Translations under genes and position numbers: made by a program
From: Candidatus Raymondbacteria bacterium RIFOXYA2_FULL_49_16
GTDB lineage: Bacteria > Fibrobacterota > OXYB2-FULL-49-7 > XYB2-FULL-49-35
Length of the DNA: 59,345 nt
Assembly (NCBI GenBank): GCA_001789205.1
Contig: MFYT01000030.1
Location: 1-59,345, forward strand
Direction of reading: 5' to 3'
Notes under the pieces: generated by a model
Database searches by the model: none
What the model was told of the DNA's origin: nothing
What the model saw: the letters and a program-made list of their open reading frames with translations, nothing else
In this document: positions 1-10,347 of the stretch, piece after piece
How positions within the stretch are numbered: the stretch's first letter is position 1
Layout: each line of letters opens with the position of its first letter

Positions 1-1
1 T

Positions 2-736
2 GAATTAGGTTCCACCTTCTGGCAGTCAATCCAGAATGCCTGCGGGGGAAACCCAACAACCGATTCCGCGGCAGCGGCGCAATCCTATAATAGATCGCCC
101 ATACATTTTCTCTATAATGCAACAGATTTTAATCTTGACATCAACGGCGGCATCACTGACGGGACGGTTCCGGTCAGCCAGTCCCTGCGCGCCTTTAATG
201 CCATGGCCGCTCCCGGGGATACGCTTACCAATGAAGAGATAGAGTATTTTGCGACCCAGCATGCAGTACCGCCATCGCTTGCCGGCCAGGCTCCCTACGA
301 TCCACTTTATGGCACGGGAAATATCTTATTCCGGAGAATATCGAATAATGCGCGAATAACCATTTTCAATGGCGGCCATGTGATAAACTATAATGCCGGG
401 TTGACCTGGCTGTCGCGGCAGAGGAGGAACGCGACCACAACAAATGTTGAACGCAAGAAAGATCCTGCATATCCGGAGATTGTTGTTTTGCCAAATCCGT
501 TTAATCCAAGTACCGCAATAGTTATAAAGTCACAAGGCGCAAAGCCTGAAAGCTATAAAGCCATTATAGAAATTTATAATATTATGGGAGAACTTGTAGA
601 AAGCCCAAGTTTAAATTTAAGTAACGGTATTGGTTTATATAAATGGAATGCGGGGAAGCGAGCGAGCGGAATATATATATTAAAAGTTAAGGTGGATAAT
701 CATATTTTGACAAAGAAAATCACATTGTTACGATAA
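2..736 (+). CDS. Secreted hydrolase with T9SS sorting domain, 5'-truncated
   Basis: The reading frame is open from the first bases of the window, so the N-terminus lies outside; 244 residues are visible. A Gly-Gly-His (His at visible residue 126, bases 377-379) followed by a helix ending in WLSRQRR resembles the catalytic-His end of alpha/beta hydrolases of the prolyl-oligopeptidase/esterase superfamily, which suits the neighbouring esterases. The nucleophile region is not in the window, so the enzyme class is inferred. The last 85 residues are a type-A T9SS sorting domain: LPNPFNPST near base 490, a Trp-Asn-Ala block, SGIYILKVKV and the tail LTKKITLLR. The product is expected to be exported and then anchored or released at the cell surface. 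It leads a co-directional run of secreted proteins ending at 12171. Confidence 0.8.
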   Translation, partial: ELGSTFWQSIQNACGGNPTTDSAAAAQSYNRSPIHFLYNATDFNLDINGGITDGTVPVSQSLRAFNAMAAPGDTLTNEEIEYFATQHAVPPSLAGQAPYDPLYGTGNILFRRISNNARITIFNGGHVINYNAGLTWLSRQRRNATTTNVERKKDPAYPEIVVLPNPFNPSTAIVIKSQGAKPESYKAIIEIYNIMGELVESPSLNLSNGIGLYKWNAGKRASGIYILKVKVDNHILTKKITLLR

Positions 737-850
737 GTATTGCCGCATGACTGTTGGAAGGAGCAAGCCACCTGTTGCAGGCATACTGCCTCCCGCAAAC
801 GATACAGTTGTTGTGATGGGCTCGTCCCTGTCTTTTTATGGAGGTACTTA

Positions 851-3007
851 ATGAAGTCTTTCCTGTTATTTATTGTTTTGTTAATCTCCGCTGAGATTTT
901 TAGCGAACGACCGGTAAATTTTACCGGTTTTGTAAGGTCAGGCCAGGTTTTTCTGACGTGGACGGAAGTGACAAACGGACAGAAATATATAATTTACCGA
1001 AAGACAACCCCGATTGTCCAGTCTGATCTTATTGCCGCAAACAAGGTATTGGAAGTCATTCAAGGTTCTGCCGGCAACAAGGCATTAGCAGAGGAAAGCG
1101 GAGCTTTGGCAGTTGGGAGTTATGGAATTCATAATAATTATAATTTGCTACAGCCGCCATGCAGCCTTGTCACCAATATAATAAATCCGTTGAATTCTGA
1201 CAGTATAGGCATGTCAAATCCAGTGCCTTTTGGCACAGGAATGCTCGTATTGACTACGCATGCGGCAGGCATTTATTACTATGCAGTAACAGCCGTTGCA
1301 GGAGGAGTAGAGGATAATAGCGTGGATGGCGGGAACAGCATTGGCCCCATAGACGAGTCAATCATGGATCCTGCTCCAGTGTTAATATGGCAGGGAACCA
1401 GTTCAATGGGTACTGTAGGTTCAAAGGATCACAGGATATATTTGATGTACATGGATATAGAGCAGAGCAACATTAGTTGTTTAAATATGTATGCATGGCC
1501 ATATATTGTAATAGTACCCGGGAACTATGGAAGCACATCTAATAGAATGGACATGGTTGTACGATTTTTCGGATATCCTGGTTGGGCAAGCGCTCATTCT
1601 GGTTCGGGAAATGGTATTAGCGTGCATGTGCATGAGATGGGATTTTGGGGATTTGGCTACAGCAAGACATACCAATATGATTCCAGCGAAGTAATGTGGT
1701 ATGGCAGTTCTTCTCCAGTTCCTAATTCTGGTCCTGTTGTAAATTATGTTGAAGGCCGCACAATGGATTTTTTAAAATGGATGATTACTGTTGAGCCGTA
1801 TTACGGTAACAGGATTGATACCAACCGGATCTGGGCCACCGGGGAATCAATGGGGGGCTCGGCGACAATTTTATGGCTGACAAATTATCCTCATTTTTTC
1901 GCCTATGGAAGGGCTACGGTCCCACCGACAAATTTTCTGGAAACTGATTGGCATTGGCTTACTAACTGCGAAGGTAAGTGGGGGGCAAGAAATGATAGTA
2001 CGATGAAAGTAGCGTTCACGGGATGGAAGAGTGAATGGCTTACCGGTAATTTTGCAGGCATGACGGTTCATGCGTTTTTGAATAAGGAGCAAATGCTTTT
2101 TAGCATGGAGGGCGTTGACCTGCCGTGGTTCTGTTTTTGTTCCGGTGGACAAGACCCCAGCGTTACCTATCCCAACGAGGGGAGGATGTTTTATAATAAC
2201 CTTGATAGCAGCAGGCATGGATTCAACGGCACGGTTGTAGGCAATGGAGGCCATGGATGCAGCATCACCCACCCGCAATTGGAAACCATACGGAAAAACA
2301 ATTCATTCCCGGCTTTTTCCAAAGTTTCCGGCAATGCGGTATTGCCTCCCCCAGAAGTCCCGGCAGCCATAAATTATACTTATAACAACCATCTTATCTG
2401 GAGCACGCCCTATTACCGTGTGGGCGGCTATCAGAACCAGGTTGATCAGCTCAACCGGTACGAGATAGCCGTGGCTTCATTAGCCGGGGACAATACTGCC
2501 GATATTACTCCGCGCAGGCTGCAAAACTTTACAGCGATTCCCGGGGAGCGATACTATGCGTATAATACAGCGGTGAACGACACTACGAATATATATCAGT
2601 ACGACACCTTGACGGCTGATGCTTATGGCCTTATAACGTTCAAGGGGTTCCAAATACGGTCGGGCGACCAGAGCAGTGGCGGATCGCGGCTTATAATCGT
2701 TCCCGAGAGTCCGGTGACGCCAAAGGAGGCGGCAAGGATGAAAGATAAAAAAGATGACATTGTTTCCATATCGCCGAATCCTTTTAATCCGGTAACGAGG
2801 ATACTGTTTAAGAAGCAGGGGCGTAAAAGTGCTGTGGAAATATATAACGTGAGGGGCGTATTAGTTGAAACATTGCTATCGTGCGCCATGTATCAGGATA
2901 AAGACGTATTTGCATGGGATGCGCATAACTTTCCCAGTGGAATTTATATTGCGCGGACCGTGGTTGACAATAGGGTGTTGTCTAAGCGAATAACATTGCT
3001 GAAATGA
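851..3007 (+). CDS. Secreted FN3-like/alpha-beta hydrolase esterase with T9SS domain
   Basis: 718 residues from the ATG at 851, chosen because GGAGG lies seven bases upstream and a signal peptide (MKSFLLFIVLLISAEIF) follows. An in-frame start at 740 would add 37 residues without signal character. Residues about 20-155 form a fibronectin-III-like module (SGQVFLTW, YYYAVTAVAGG). An alpha/beta hydrolase domain follows with a plausible triad: Ser333 in GESMGG, Asp435 in GGQDP and His468 in GGHG. The arrangement is that of PHB-depolymerase/feruloyl-esterase-like (CE1-like) enzymes, which would remove acyl or aromatic esters from polysaccharide; the substrate is unknown. A T9SS type-A sorting domain (PNPFNPVT near residue 641, ending SKRITLLK) closes the protein. 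It is a clear paralogue of the gene at 56904 and shares FN3 architecture with those at 8272 and 59052. Confidence 0.85.
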   Translation: MKSFLLFIVLLISAEIFSERPVNFTGFVRSGQVFLTWTEVTNGQKYIIYRKTTPIVQSDLIAANKVLEVIQGSAGNKALAEESGALAVGSYGIHNNYNLLQPPCSLVTNIINPLNSDSIGMSNPVPFGTGMLVLTTHAAGIYYYAVTAVAGGVEDNSVDGGNSIGPIDESIMDPAPVLIWQGTSSMGTVGSKDHRIYLMYMDIEQSNISCLNMYAWPYIVIVPGNYGSTSNRMDMVVRFFGYPGWASAHSGSGNGISVHVHEMGFWGFGYSKTYQYDSSEVMWYGSSSPVPNSGPVVNYVEGRTMDFLKWMITVEPYYGNRIDTNRIWATGESMGGSATILWLTNYPHFFAYGRATVPPTNFLETDWHWLTNCEGKWGARNDSTMKVAFTGWKSEWLTGNFAGMTVHAFLNKEQMLFSMEGVDLPWFCFCSGGQDPSVTYPNEGRMFYNNLDSSRHGFNGTVVGNGGHGCSITHPQLETIRKNNSFPAFSKVSGNAVLPPPEVPAAINYTYNNHLIWSTPYYRVGGYQNQVDQLNRYEIAVASLAGDNTADITPRRLQNFTAIPGERYYAYNTAVNDTTNIYQYDTLTADAYGLITFKGFQIRSGDQSSGGSRLIIVPESPVTPKEAARMKDKKDDIVSISPNPFNPVTRILFKKQGRKSAVEIYNVRGVLVETLLSCAMYQDKDVFAWDAHNFPSGIYIARTVVDNRVLSKRITLLK

Positions 3008-3047
3008 TCTTATCAATGTTATTTTTGGAAACAGGCAGGGGGATATA

Positions 3048-5924
3048 ATGCTAATACGGCGAAATGAGTTTCTGATGTTTCTGCTTTTAACCTCCGGCCT
3101 TGTTTTCGGGGGCAGTCCATTTCAGTATAAAATTATCATAACGACGGACCAGCAGCTTGCGCTTTCCGATGTCAGTGTTGCACCAATGGTAGATGCTGCA
3201 AATCAAGCGGTTTCAGGCACCGTGCTCGTGGAGGACACAAATGATCTTCAGGCAGCCCTTGCAAAGGGACAGGTATTGGCAGCGCAGGGATTATATGCCA
3301 CTTTTTACTTTTTTTACATGGATGGCATGGATACTGTGGTCAAGCAGCTGTCGGAAATGGGCCATGAAATAGCTTTCAGGGCAGCTTCGAACTGTGATAT
3401 GTACGGCGGGTCGTATGTGGCATCCTTGCTGCCGTTTATTCCCCTATCCTGGTTGCAGAGCGAATTGATGGCGCATCAAAGGCATTTGCAGAGTCTTTGC
3501 AAAACCCCGGTTCAGGACATTGTTGTCTTATGTGAGGCATGTAGAGGTTCTTTAACACCCTTGATGCTGCGGAAGTCTGGCGTGTTGACCTATTTTGTAA
3601 ATGTATCCAGGGGTAATTTTTTCATAGACGAAACGTGGACAGGGCGCTCGCTCGTGCTTGGCAGAAGTTATCAAGGTACCCCAGTAGGCGGCTCCGGGAC
3701 TGGAGAAACAAACTGGAACTATACCTATGGAACAACATCGAACATCAATCAAATAGACTTAGGTTTATGGAATGATTTTACATCATATCCGGCTGCGAGC
3801 GAGGGCCTTCTGCTGGCTCCCAATTATGTGGTTTATGATTATATTTACATGCATGAGCATACAAGCGTAAAGAGCTTAACGTCACTCGGCGGCAATCAAT
3901 ACGAAATCCTGATGGAAGCCGATACGGCAACCAATTTCCGCTTTGCCAGAGCACCCATGACTCTTCTTATTAAAAAGAGCGGCGTTTCCGTGTCAGATGT
4001 GAGCTGTCAGGGTGTTCATGGAACGTATGGAACCAGGAGTTGGGGAGCGTATTCTACAATACCTGCGGATGCAATTATCGGAGGTCATTTGGATATCGCG
4101 TTTGAGGGAGAGGCAGCTATGACCGCTCCTGAAATAAAGACGTTTACTATGAAGATTGCAAATAAGGGTTCTTATCAGCTAAGCAACATTTCTATTTCAT
4201 TACAGTATGTTTCAACAGCAGTTGAAAGCGTCTCTTTTTCAAATGTTCCATTAACTCTTGCTCCAAACGCATCGCAGGCCATTCCTGTATCAATTACGAC
4301 AAAAATACTTGGTTTTGATGATTATGCCTATGGATTAAAGTCCCTGAATATAAAAGTGGCTTATGAGGAGAATGGGACATCGCGAAGTATAATAAGGAAT
4401 CTTGATATAAACGTAATACCCCTTATTTCAGTAGATGTATTCCCCTATGCTGATATCGTTTTAAGACCGCAGGGGAAGAGTTATTTTTATTTAACCATGA
4501 ATCGCAAAGCAAGCTGGGCTGGAGCGGGCCACTATAAAGCAAGGTATGTTTATCCAAGGTATGTCCAGCCCGCTAACGGAACGACTTCCGGTCATGTCGA
4601 AGTTGAGGTGACCGGGCCCTTTGAGCCAGTATCAAGTATCATTCCTTTTTCTTTTAATAAAGATGGCGAAACATATATCCCTGTTTCAATAAAAAATACT
4701 GACGGAAATGATGAGACGGTAAACGAAATACATTTTAGATATTTTATCGATGGCCTCGGAGAAATATCTCCGCTTCATCCTCCGGTAAAGATACAAGTAC
4801 AAAAGGATCTTCTTTTGGAACCTGCAAACGGGCAGGGCCTGACATTGTTTTATAATTATAATGAAAGCACAGGTGTTAAAACATCTCCAGCTATATGCGT
4901 TGATCCGAATTATAGTGCATATCCTTTTGGGGGCACGGGGACTTCTGTTGACGGTGTATTTGGAAACGGCTTGAGGAGCTTGGAGCACGGCTTTAGAAAC
5001 GTAGCTTCATTTAGTTCTGATTCCGGGAGTATGGTTTTTTGGATGCGCAGGACTGATCCTGACGACAATAAATATATGAAGATGATTACGTCTACTGCAG
5101 GGCATATCATGCCGAATCCCAACATACATTGCACCGGGGGCGAGGTTATCACTATGGAAATAAATAGTTACAGTGCAAATCAGCAGGGCCAGAGTCGCAA
5201 GATAAAATACTATATGGGAATGGCCTCCGGTGGTGCGAAAGTGCTTCTGGCAGATCAACCGCCGTACGATAATTTATATCACCACGTGGCTGTGGTGTGG
5301 AACATACCGCGCCATATGTTCCGGATATATATGGATGGAAATATAGCGGACCAGGCAGACCCGCATGATAATACTGTTCCCTGGCTCCCGGTTCCCCTCT
5401 ATAATCCAATTAAGGAAAATTATTTTATTTTTAATTATGGTGGAAGCGGGTATGACAAAGATGAGATGGCGTTTTTCAACCGGAATCTCTCGGTCAAAGA
5501 GATAAACGATATTATGGCATACGGCATTGATAGAAATGCTGTTCGGGACCCGAACAATCCGGACGACACCATTCCGATAGACCCGATATTTCTGGACAGT
5601 TCAACGTTGGAAAGGGAGAATGTTATTTCCCGGGGGAACAGGGGAAAGATGGGAATTTACATAAGCCCGAATCCTTTTAATCCGAGTGCAATTATATTAC
5701 TCGAATGCGCTGATGCGAGAATGGATAAATTGGCGAATATGGAAATATATTCGATCACTGGTAAACGAATCACCCGTTCTCTTATCCACCCATTCGCTTA
5801 TTCGGGCTCTTATACTCAATATAAATACATATGGAATGCAAAGGATCAGGCAAGCGGAATATATATTGTTAAGACAACAGTGAATGGGAAGAATCTATCA
5901 AAAAAGATAATACTTGTTCGATAA
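3048..5924 (+). CDS. Secreted NodB-like (degenerate) / LamG protein with T9SS domain
   Basis: 958 residues; AGGGGG sits upstream of the ATG and the N-terminus is a signal peptide (FLMFLLLTSGLVFG). Residues about 20-220 resemble a polysaccharide-deacetylase (NodB/CE4) fold: ATFYFFYMDG, then QLSEMGHEIAFR, then RGSLTPLMLRKSGVLTYF. The expected metal-binding His-x-x-x-His after GHEI is replaced by RAASNCDM, so activity is doubtful. The middle is beta-rich and unassigned. Residues about 620-820 look like a LamG/concanavalin-like domain (GTGTSVDGVFGNG, FWMRR, YHHVAVVWN, IYMDGNIAD). The end is a T9SS sorting domain (SPNPFNPSAIILL, SGIYIVKTTV, SKKIILVR). It sits 40 bases after the esterase gene and 13 before the next, so it is probably co-transcribed. 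A role in binding or deacetylating polysaccharide is an inference from weak similarity. Confidence 0.75.
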   Translation: MLIRRNEFLMFLLLTSGLVFGGSPFQYKIIITTDQQLALSDVSVAPMVDAANQAVSGTVLVEDTNDLQAALAKGQVLAAQGLYATFYFFYMDGMDTVVKQLSEMGHEIAFRAASNCDMYGGSYVASLLPFIPLSWLQSELMAHQRHLQSLCKTPVQDIVVLCEACRGSLTPLMLRKSGVLTYFVNVSRGNFFIDETWTGRSLVLGRSYQGTPVGGSGTGETNWNYTYGTTSNINQIDLGLWNDFTSYPAASEGLLLAPNYVVYDYIYMHEHTSVKSLTSLGGNQYEILMEADTATNFRFARAPMTLLIKKSGVSVSDVSCQGVHGTYGTRSWGAYSTIPADAIIGGHLDIAFEGEAAMTAPEIKTFTMKIANKGSYQLSNISISLQYVSTAVESVSFSNVPLTLAPNASQAIPVSITTKILGFDDYAYGLKSLNIKVAYEENGTSRSIIRNLDINVIPLISVDVFPYADIVLRPQGKSYFYLTMNRKASWAGAGHYKARYVYPRYVQPANGTTSGHVEVEVTGPFEPVSSIIPFSFNKDGETYIPVSIKNTDGNDETVNEIHFRYFIDGLGEISPLHPPVKIQVQKDLLLEPANGQGLTLFYNYNESTGVKTSPAICVDPNYSAYPFGGTGTSVDGVFGNGLRSLEHGFRNVASFSSDSGSMVFWMRRTDPDDNKYMKMITSTAGHIMPNPNIHCTGGEVITMEINSYSANQQGQSRKIKYYMGMASGGAKVLLADQPPYDNLYHHVAVVWNIPRHMFRIYMDGNIADQADPHDNTVPWLPVPLYNPIKENYFIFNYGGSGYDKDEMAFFNRNLSVKEINDIMAYGIDRNAVRDPNNPDDTIPIDPIFLDSSTLERENVISRGNRGKMGIYISPNPFNPSAIILLECADARMDKLANMEIYSITGKRITRSLIHPFAYSGSYTQYKYIWNAKDQASGIYIVKTTVNGKNLSKKIILVR

Positions 5925-5937
5925 GGAGGGCTTACCT

Positions 5938-8259
5938 ATGAGCTATATTACGTTTAACAAAAGCTATATTTTATTTCTAATTATCATAATAATAATTCCA
6001 ACATTTTGTGCACAGAAATATTGTTTTGGCGGAGAAGATGCGGAACTTGCCATTGCTGATTCCATTGAAACCACAACCTCACGGATATTCCGATTTGCAC
6101 AATCTAACACCTATACGACACAGGGAACAAAGGCAGTATATAGCGTAAGAGGGTCTCCGTATATTATTCCATCACCATTTTTAAGCGAATATTTTTATAA
6201 AGAATATTTTCCTTACTATAAACAGATAACTCCGAAATATAAAGGAGATGGTTCTTATACACAGGATTATAAGCTCCTTTTTGGATCCAGTTCGAGACTC
6301 TTTACAAGAACTTTTGGCAAAGACTGGAGCGGTTATGATTATTTATGGTTTGATGCTCGCACAAATGAGCCTGGGTTGGTGATAAAAGTCCAAATAGAAG
6401 ACCGTGAAATAGAACCCCCCGTTGTAGGGAAATTTGTGCTTCCTGATTCCGGGCAATGGTACACCCTTCAGCTGGATATGCGGCAAGCGGCCCAAGTGCG
6501 GGGTATCGATCTAAACAATATGGTAAGTATTCAGGTTACCTATACGAAGGGGAATTTTAATAAGGACTATATCACAAGTATGCATGCGGATAATTTTCGC
6601 CTTGTGACAAATGATGAGACCTCAAATTTCACAGTACTGACAAATCAGATGAGTTTTGCATTGCCTTCTTTACCTGCAAAAGCGCCTGCTCCGCACTATG
6701 ATATAGAGCCTGATACCAATGCTCTTTCCAGTATAGAAACCGTGCATTATCAGCGTTCGCTGGGCAATTGCTATTTAAATCCTTCTGGTTTTATTACGGC
6801 ATTTGATAAAAATCATATTGCAATAGCATATACCATACCGTATAACAGTTCTAATGGGAATTGGCCTGTATACAATACCTATACAATTGATGGGGGAGCA
6901 ATATGGGCAAACATCGACTCTCTGGCAGGTTTTTGGACACATAATTGCAGGGCGTTTGACCTTCCCAATAACAGTGCTTTTACCTATTCAACATTAGGTT
7001 GTAATGGCGCGGGTGCAAATTCATGGATTCCAAAACAGTTCGTCCATAAGATTGATTTTAAAGGGAGTCAGGGGTGGTCGCATGATTCTCTGCCGATTTG
7101 CATTGATTCGGACCGGCATAGCTGCGGGCCAACCGGCGGTTTTTGCATTGACAGAGGCGGGAGATGGTGGGTAGTATTTGGCCCCAGGACAAGATTCAGA
7201 GACGAGACGATTTATGCTGACAGCGCCAGGACAATAAATGCGAGGTTTTCCGATGATCTGGGCAAGACATGGCATAGCTGGCGAGTTGCGGAAGGTAAAA
7301 GTGCAATAATTACGGGGGTTACTGTTGCTGGTGCGGGTGCGAGGGAATTTGGCAGGCCATTTATTGTTCCATACGGAGATCATGTGGCTGTGTTCTTTAT
7401 GGTTCCTCCTTATATGTCATGGCAGCGTGGATTATGGTGGACAATATTTAACGGGACTGAATGGTCAACACCGGAATTAATAAATGGCAACGCTGGAGAT
7501 GGCGGGGGAAGTTATTACAGCAATAGCGCGGTTTCATTCAACAACCAAAGTGAGATATTTCTAACAGTCCTTGGCATCAATGGCGTGCTGCATTGGAATG
7601 GTTCAACATGGTCAAATGAACTTACCAATGCTGATCAATTAGGCTTTTTAAGTAATATAGGACAAGGTGTGGCGCTTGTTACCTTTGGCAATAATGTGCC
7701 CAATACATTCAGGGCATATACGAATTACACCGGCACAATAAAGTTATACAGATGGGATTGGAATGCCCGGCAGTGGGGAGCATCGGAGGATATTTCCGGA
7801 GGAGATATACCGCTTTCCGCTTGTGGCAGGGTACCAAACGTATATGTTCCAATATCTTGTCCGCGAAACATGCTTCTGGTGGGATGGAATGAAGATTCTA
7901 CAAAGATAAAAATAGTAAAGATACCCTATGATGGCGGGAATCCAACAACAGGGATAAAAGAGCAACAGAAGGCAAAATTAGTTTCCACAACCATTAGGTT
8001 AAATTTAAACATTCCATTTGCAGAGCGGAAAGTGTGTTTTTTAATTGATAGAGCAGAAAACAAAAGAGCAGAAATAGAGATATTCGACATAAAGGGCAGA
8101 AAAGCCATTGCTCTCTGGAAGGGGAGTTTAAGCGATAACATGACTATTTCCTGGGATGGGAAAGACGATAGAGGGAAAAATGCTTCGCAAGGAATATATG
8201 TGGCAAGGCTAAAAGTTGGTCAAAGAATATTTGCCAGTTCATTTAGTATAATAAAATAA
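5938..8259 (+). CDS. Secreted Asp-box (BNR/sialidase-like) protein
   Basis: 773 residues from the ATG at 5938, preceded by AAGGAGGG; the in-frame ATG at 5914 overlaps the previous gene and has no better site. A signal peptide (LFLIIIIIIPTFCA) is followed by a conserved FGGEDAE segment and a beta-sandwich-like N-terminal third with DWSGYDYLWFD and EDREIEPPVVG. The central part has propeller character, with one clear Asp-box (SDDLGKTW), TIDGGAIW and repeated Trp-rich blades, as in sialidases and BNR proteins. The sialidase Arg triad and FRIP motif were not recognised, so this may be a glycan-binding or glycosidase relative rather than a true sialidase. The C-terminal 90 residues resemble a T9SS/FlgD-Ig domain (FDIKGRKAIALWKG, WDGKDDRGKNASQGIY) but lack PNPFNP. 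It is paralogous over its length to the gene at 27465. Confidence 0.8.
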   Translation: MSYITFNKSYILFLIIIIIIPTFCAQKYCFGGEDAELAIADSIETTTSRIFRFAQSNTYTTQGTKAVYSVRGSPYIIPSPFLSEYFYKEYFPYYKQITPKYKGDGSYTQDYKLLFGSSSRLFTRTFGKDWSGYDYLWFDARTNEPGLVIKVQIEDREIEPPVVGKFVLPDSGQWYTLQLDMRQAAQVRGIDLNNMVSIQVTYTKGNFNKDYITSMHADNFRLVTNDETSNFTVLTNQMSFALPSLPAKAPAPHYDIEPDTNALSSIETVHYQRSLGNCYLNPSGFITAFDKNHIAIAYTIPYNSSNGNWPVYNTYTIDGGAIWANIDSLAGFWTHNCRAFDLPNNSAFTYSTLGCNGAGANSWIPKQFVHKIDFKGSQGWSHDSLPICIDSDRHSCGPTGGFCIDRGGRWWVVFGPRTRFRDETIYADSARTINARFSDDLGKTWHSWRVAEGKSAIITGVTVAGAGAREFGRPFIVPYGDHVAVFFMVPPYMSWQRGLWWTIFNGTEWSTPELINGNAGDGGGSYYSNSAVSFNNQSEIFLTVLGINGVLHWNGSTWSNELTNADQLGFLSNIGQGVALVTFGNNVPNTFRAYTNYTGTIKLYRWDWNARQWGASEDISGGDIPLSACGRVPNVYVPISCPRNMLLVGWNEDSTKIKIVKIPYDGGNPTTGIKEQQKAKLVSTTIRLNLNIPFAERKVCFLIDRAENKRAEIEIFDIKGRKAIALWKGSLSDNMTISWDGKDDRGKNASQGIYVARLKVGQRIFASSFSIIK

Positions 8260-8271
8260 TGGAGGTTTAAT

Positions 8272-10326
8272 ATGAGGTCTTTAGCATTATTTCTTTTTTT
8301 AATAATTGTTTTTGAATACAGTTTAGCATCGGTTAGTAATCTTACCGCGACGTTTAGAAAAGGGAAAACATATATAACTTTTTCCGAAGAGCAGGGTGCA
8401 AATAAAAGCTATAATATTTATAGGTCAGAAAATAAAATTTCAGGCATATCAGGATTAACTCCAATAGCAAATGTTCCGTATAATTCAGGATATGACGCCA
8501 GGTATGGTTTTTATCATATTGTCGAAGATTTAGGGTCGCCGCTTTCAGCGGGAACCGGACTTTTTGTTTATACCCCAAATGAAATGACAGCGGTTTATTA
8601 TGCAGTCACGGTTGTTGCCGATGGCGTGGAAGATAGTACTATTGTTGATGGCGAAAACTCCTTAAATACCCCGTTAAGTGAGGAATATTGGCAGTGGCCC
8701 GGCGGAGTCTTACGGCAAATAAACAGTACGCAATATCTATACTTTTATTGGATGGATTATTTTGACTGGAACCATAATTACGATTATTATGGACATTTAT
8801 TTACAGTTGCAGTATATCCCGGACTGGAAAGCAGGGCCAATGTTCCTATCGTCGTTACTCTTCATGGAGCAGGGGACGCTGGTTTTACCATACCTTATGC
8901 GGGCGGGTCTTCTAATTATCTGGGATTGGGATTAAAGGACCATTCAATAATCCCATTCCGGTCAGGATCAAGCCAGACATGGTGGTATGGTTTCTCGAAT
9001 AATTATGGCGTGCATGATTCATTGAATAAATTTGCCATGCAGATTGGGGACACCATTGTAGGATATACTGAAATGCGGATCCTTTATTATGTTCAATCGC
9101 TGAGATCAGATTCCAGGCTATCCATAGATACCAACCGTATCTATATATCCGGCGGCAGCATGGGCGGCTCAGGGACATTGATAGCTGGATTTCATAATCC
9201 AGATGTTTGGGCGGCAATACGGCCCAACATCGCTATTGTTAACTATGATGACTATTATGGCTATTATGCTTCTTACCCGAATAGTTATTTCGATGGGTTA
9301 TATGGGAAAAAGAACTTGAATTTAACAGCCAGGAATGGCATAAATATCTATAACTGGATGGATGTTACTTGGATTGCGGAACAAAATATTTCCAAGGATT
9401 ATCCGCCAATTGTCAATACTCATGGGTCGCAGGATGCTGGCATGCATATGCGCATGCACAGGCATCTTTATAAAGCATGCGCTAAATCGCGGCACGCGGT
9501 CTGGGGCAAATGGTACAATGGGGGGCATCAGGCGTATAACTTTGATGAAATAGATTTCTTACGTTTTAAGAAAAATGAACTTTATCCCGTATTAACCAAC
9601 GCGTCACAGGATGATAACTATGGCCAGTTTTCAGCAGACACATCAGATAAACCTATAATCAGCGGTAATTTTGTTGACGCTGATTCAGCAGGCATGATGA
9701 ACGCATATATTGACTGGACATCCTCCATGCACGACATGGGGCTTCCTGATGATGATCTTATAGACAGCCAGGATTCAATTGCCATAACGCTTATATCAGG
9801 CAGGCCAAATACGGCCGTGGATATTACTCCTAGAAGGATTCAATATTTTCCAGTGGTTGCAGGGAGGGATTATTCATGGAGAAATGTCGATGTTGCCGCA
9901 GGCAATACGGTAGCGTCTGGAACTGTTGCCGCGGATGAGTATGGCCTTGTCACTATCCCGCAGTTTGCCGTTTCAGAGACAGGGAGCAGGCTTGTTATAA
10001 CATGTGAAGGTGATTGCAGCGCTGCTTCTGTTCAACGGCGGATGGGAACGATGGATGATGTTGATATTTCTGTATTGCCAAATCCGTTTAATGCGGGTAC
10101 GACGATCATTTTAAAGTCGAGAGTAGTAAAGTCAAAAAGGCAGAGAGTCGATGTTGGGATTTATTCAATAGACGGAAAGAAGATTTCTGAGCTGCCCGGG
10201 CTTTTGGCTTCTGACGGGGTCTCGGCTTTTATGTGGAACGCGCAGAAACAGGTGAGTGGTGTCTATCTTATCAAAGCAAAAGTTGGCGATAAAGTGTTGT
10301 TGAAAAAAATAGCATTGGTGAAATGA
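8272..10326 (+). CDS. Secreted FN3-like/alpha-beta hydrolase esterase with T9SS domain
   Basis: 684 residues; GGAGG is six bases before the ATG and a signal peptide (MRSLALFLFLIIVFEYSLA) follows. An FN3-like module covers residues 20-135 (GKTYITFSEE, YYAVTVVADGVED). The hydrolase domain contains VTLHGAGDAGF (oxyanion region) and a plausible triad Ser296 (GGSMGG), Asp388 (GSQDAG) and His419 (GGHQ). The family is CE1-like/PHB-depolymerase-like esterase; an acyl-ester substrate on polysaccharide is inferred. The sorting domain has LPNPFNAGT, SGVYLIKAKV and LLKKIALVK. Domain order matches the genes at 851 and 56904, but it is shorter and more diverged. It lies 12 bases after the Asp-box gene, consistent with one operon. 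Confidence 0.85.
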   Translation: MRSLALFLFLIIVFEYSLASVSNLTATFRKGKTYITFSEEQGANKSYNIYRSENKISGISGLTPIANVPYNSGYDARYGFYHIVEDLGSPLSAGTGLFVYTPNEMTAVYYAVTVVADGVEDSTIVDGENSLNTPLSEEYWQWPGGVLRQINSTQYLYFYWMDYFDWNHNYDYYGHLFTVAVYPGLESRANVPIVVTLHGAGDAGFTIPYAGGSSNYLGLGLKDHSIIPFRSGSSQTWWYGFSNNYGVHDSLNKFAMQIGDTIVGYTEMRILYYVQSLRSDSRLSIDTNRIYISGGSMGGSGTLIAGFHNPDVWAAIRPNIAIVNYDDYYGYYASYPNSYFDGLYGKKNLNLTARNGINIYNWMDVTWIAEQNISKDYPPIVNTHGSQDAGMHMRMHRHLYKACAKSRHAVWGKWYNGGHQAYNFDEIDFLRFKKNELYPVLTNASQDDNYGQFSADTSDKPIISGNFVDADSAGMMNAYIDWTSSMHDMGLPDDDLIDSQDSIAITLISGRPNTAVDITPRRIQYFPVVAGRDYSWRNVDVAAGNTVASGTVAADEYGLVTIPQFAVSETGSRLVITCEGDCSAASVQRRMGTMDDVDISVLPNPFNAGTTIILKSRVVKSKRQRVDVGIYSIDGKKISELPGLLASDGVSAFMWNAQKQVSGVYLIKAKVGDKVLLKKIALVK

Positions 10327-10347
10327 CCTTCAGAGAAGGGGGCGGCT

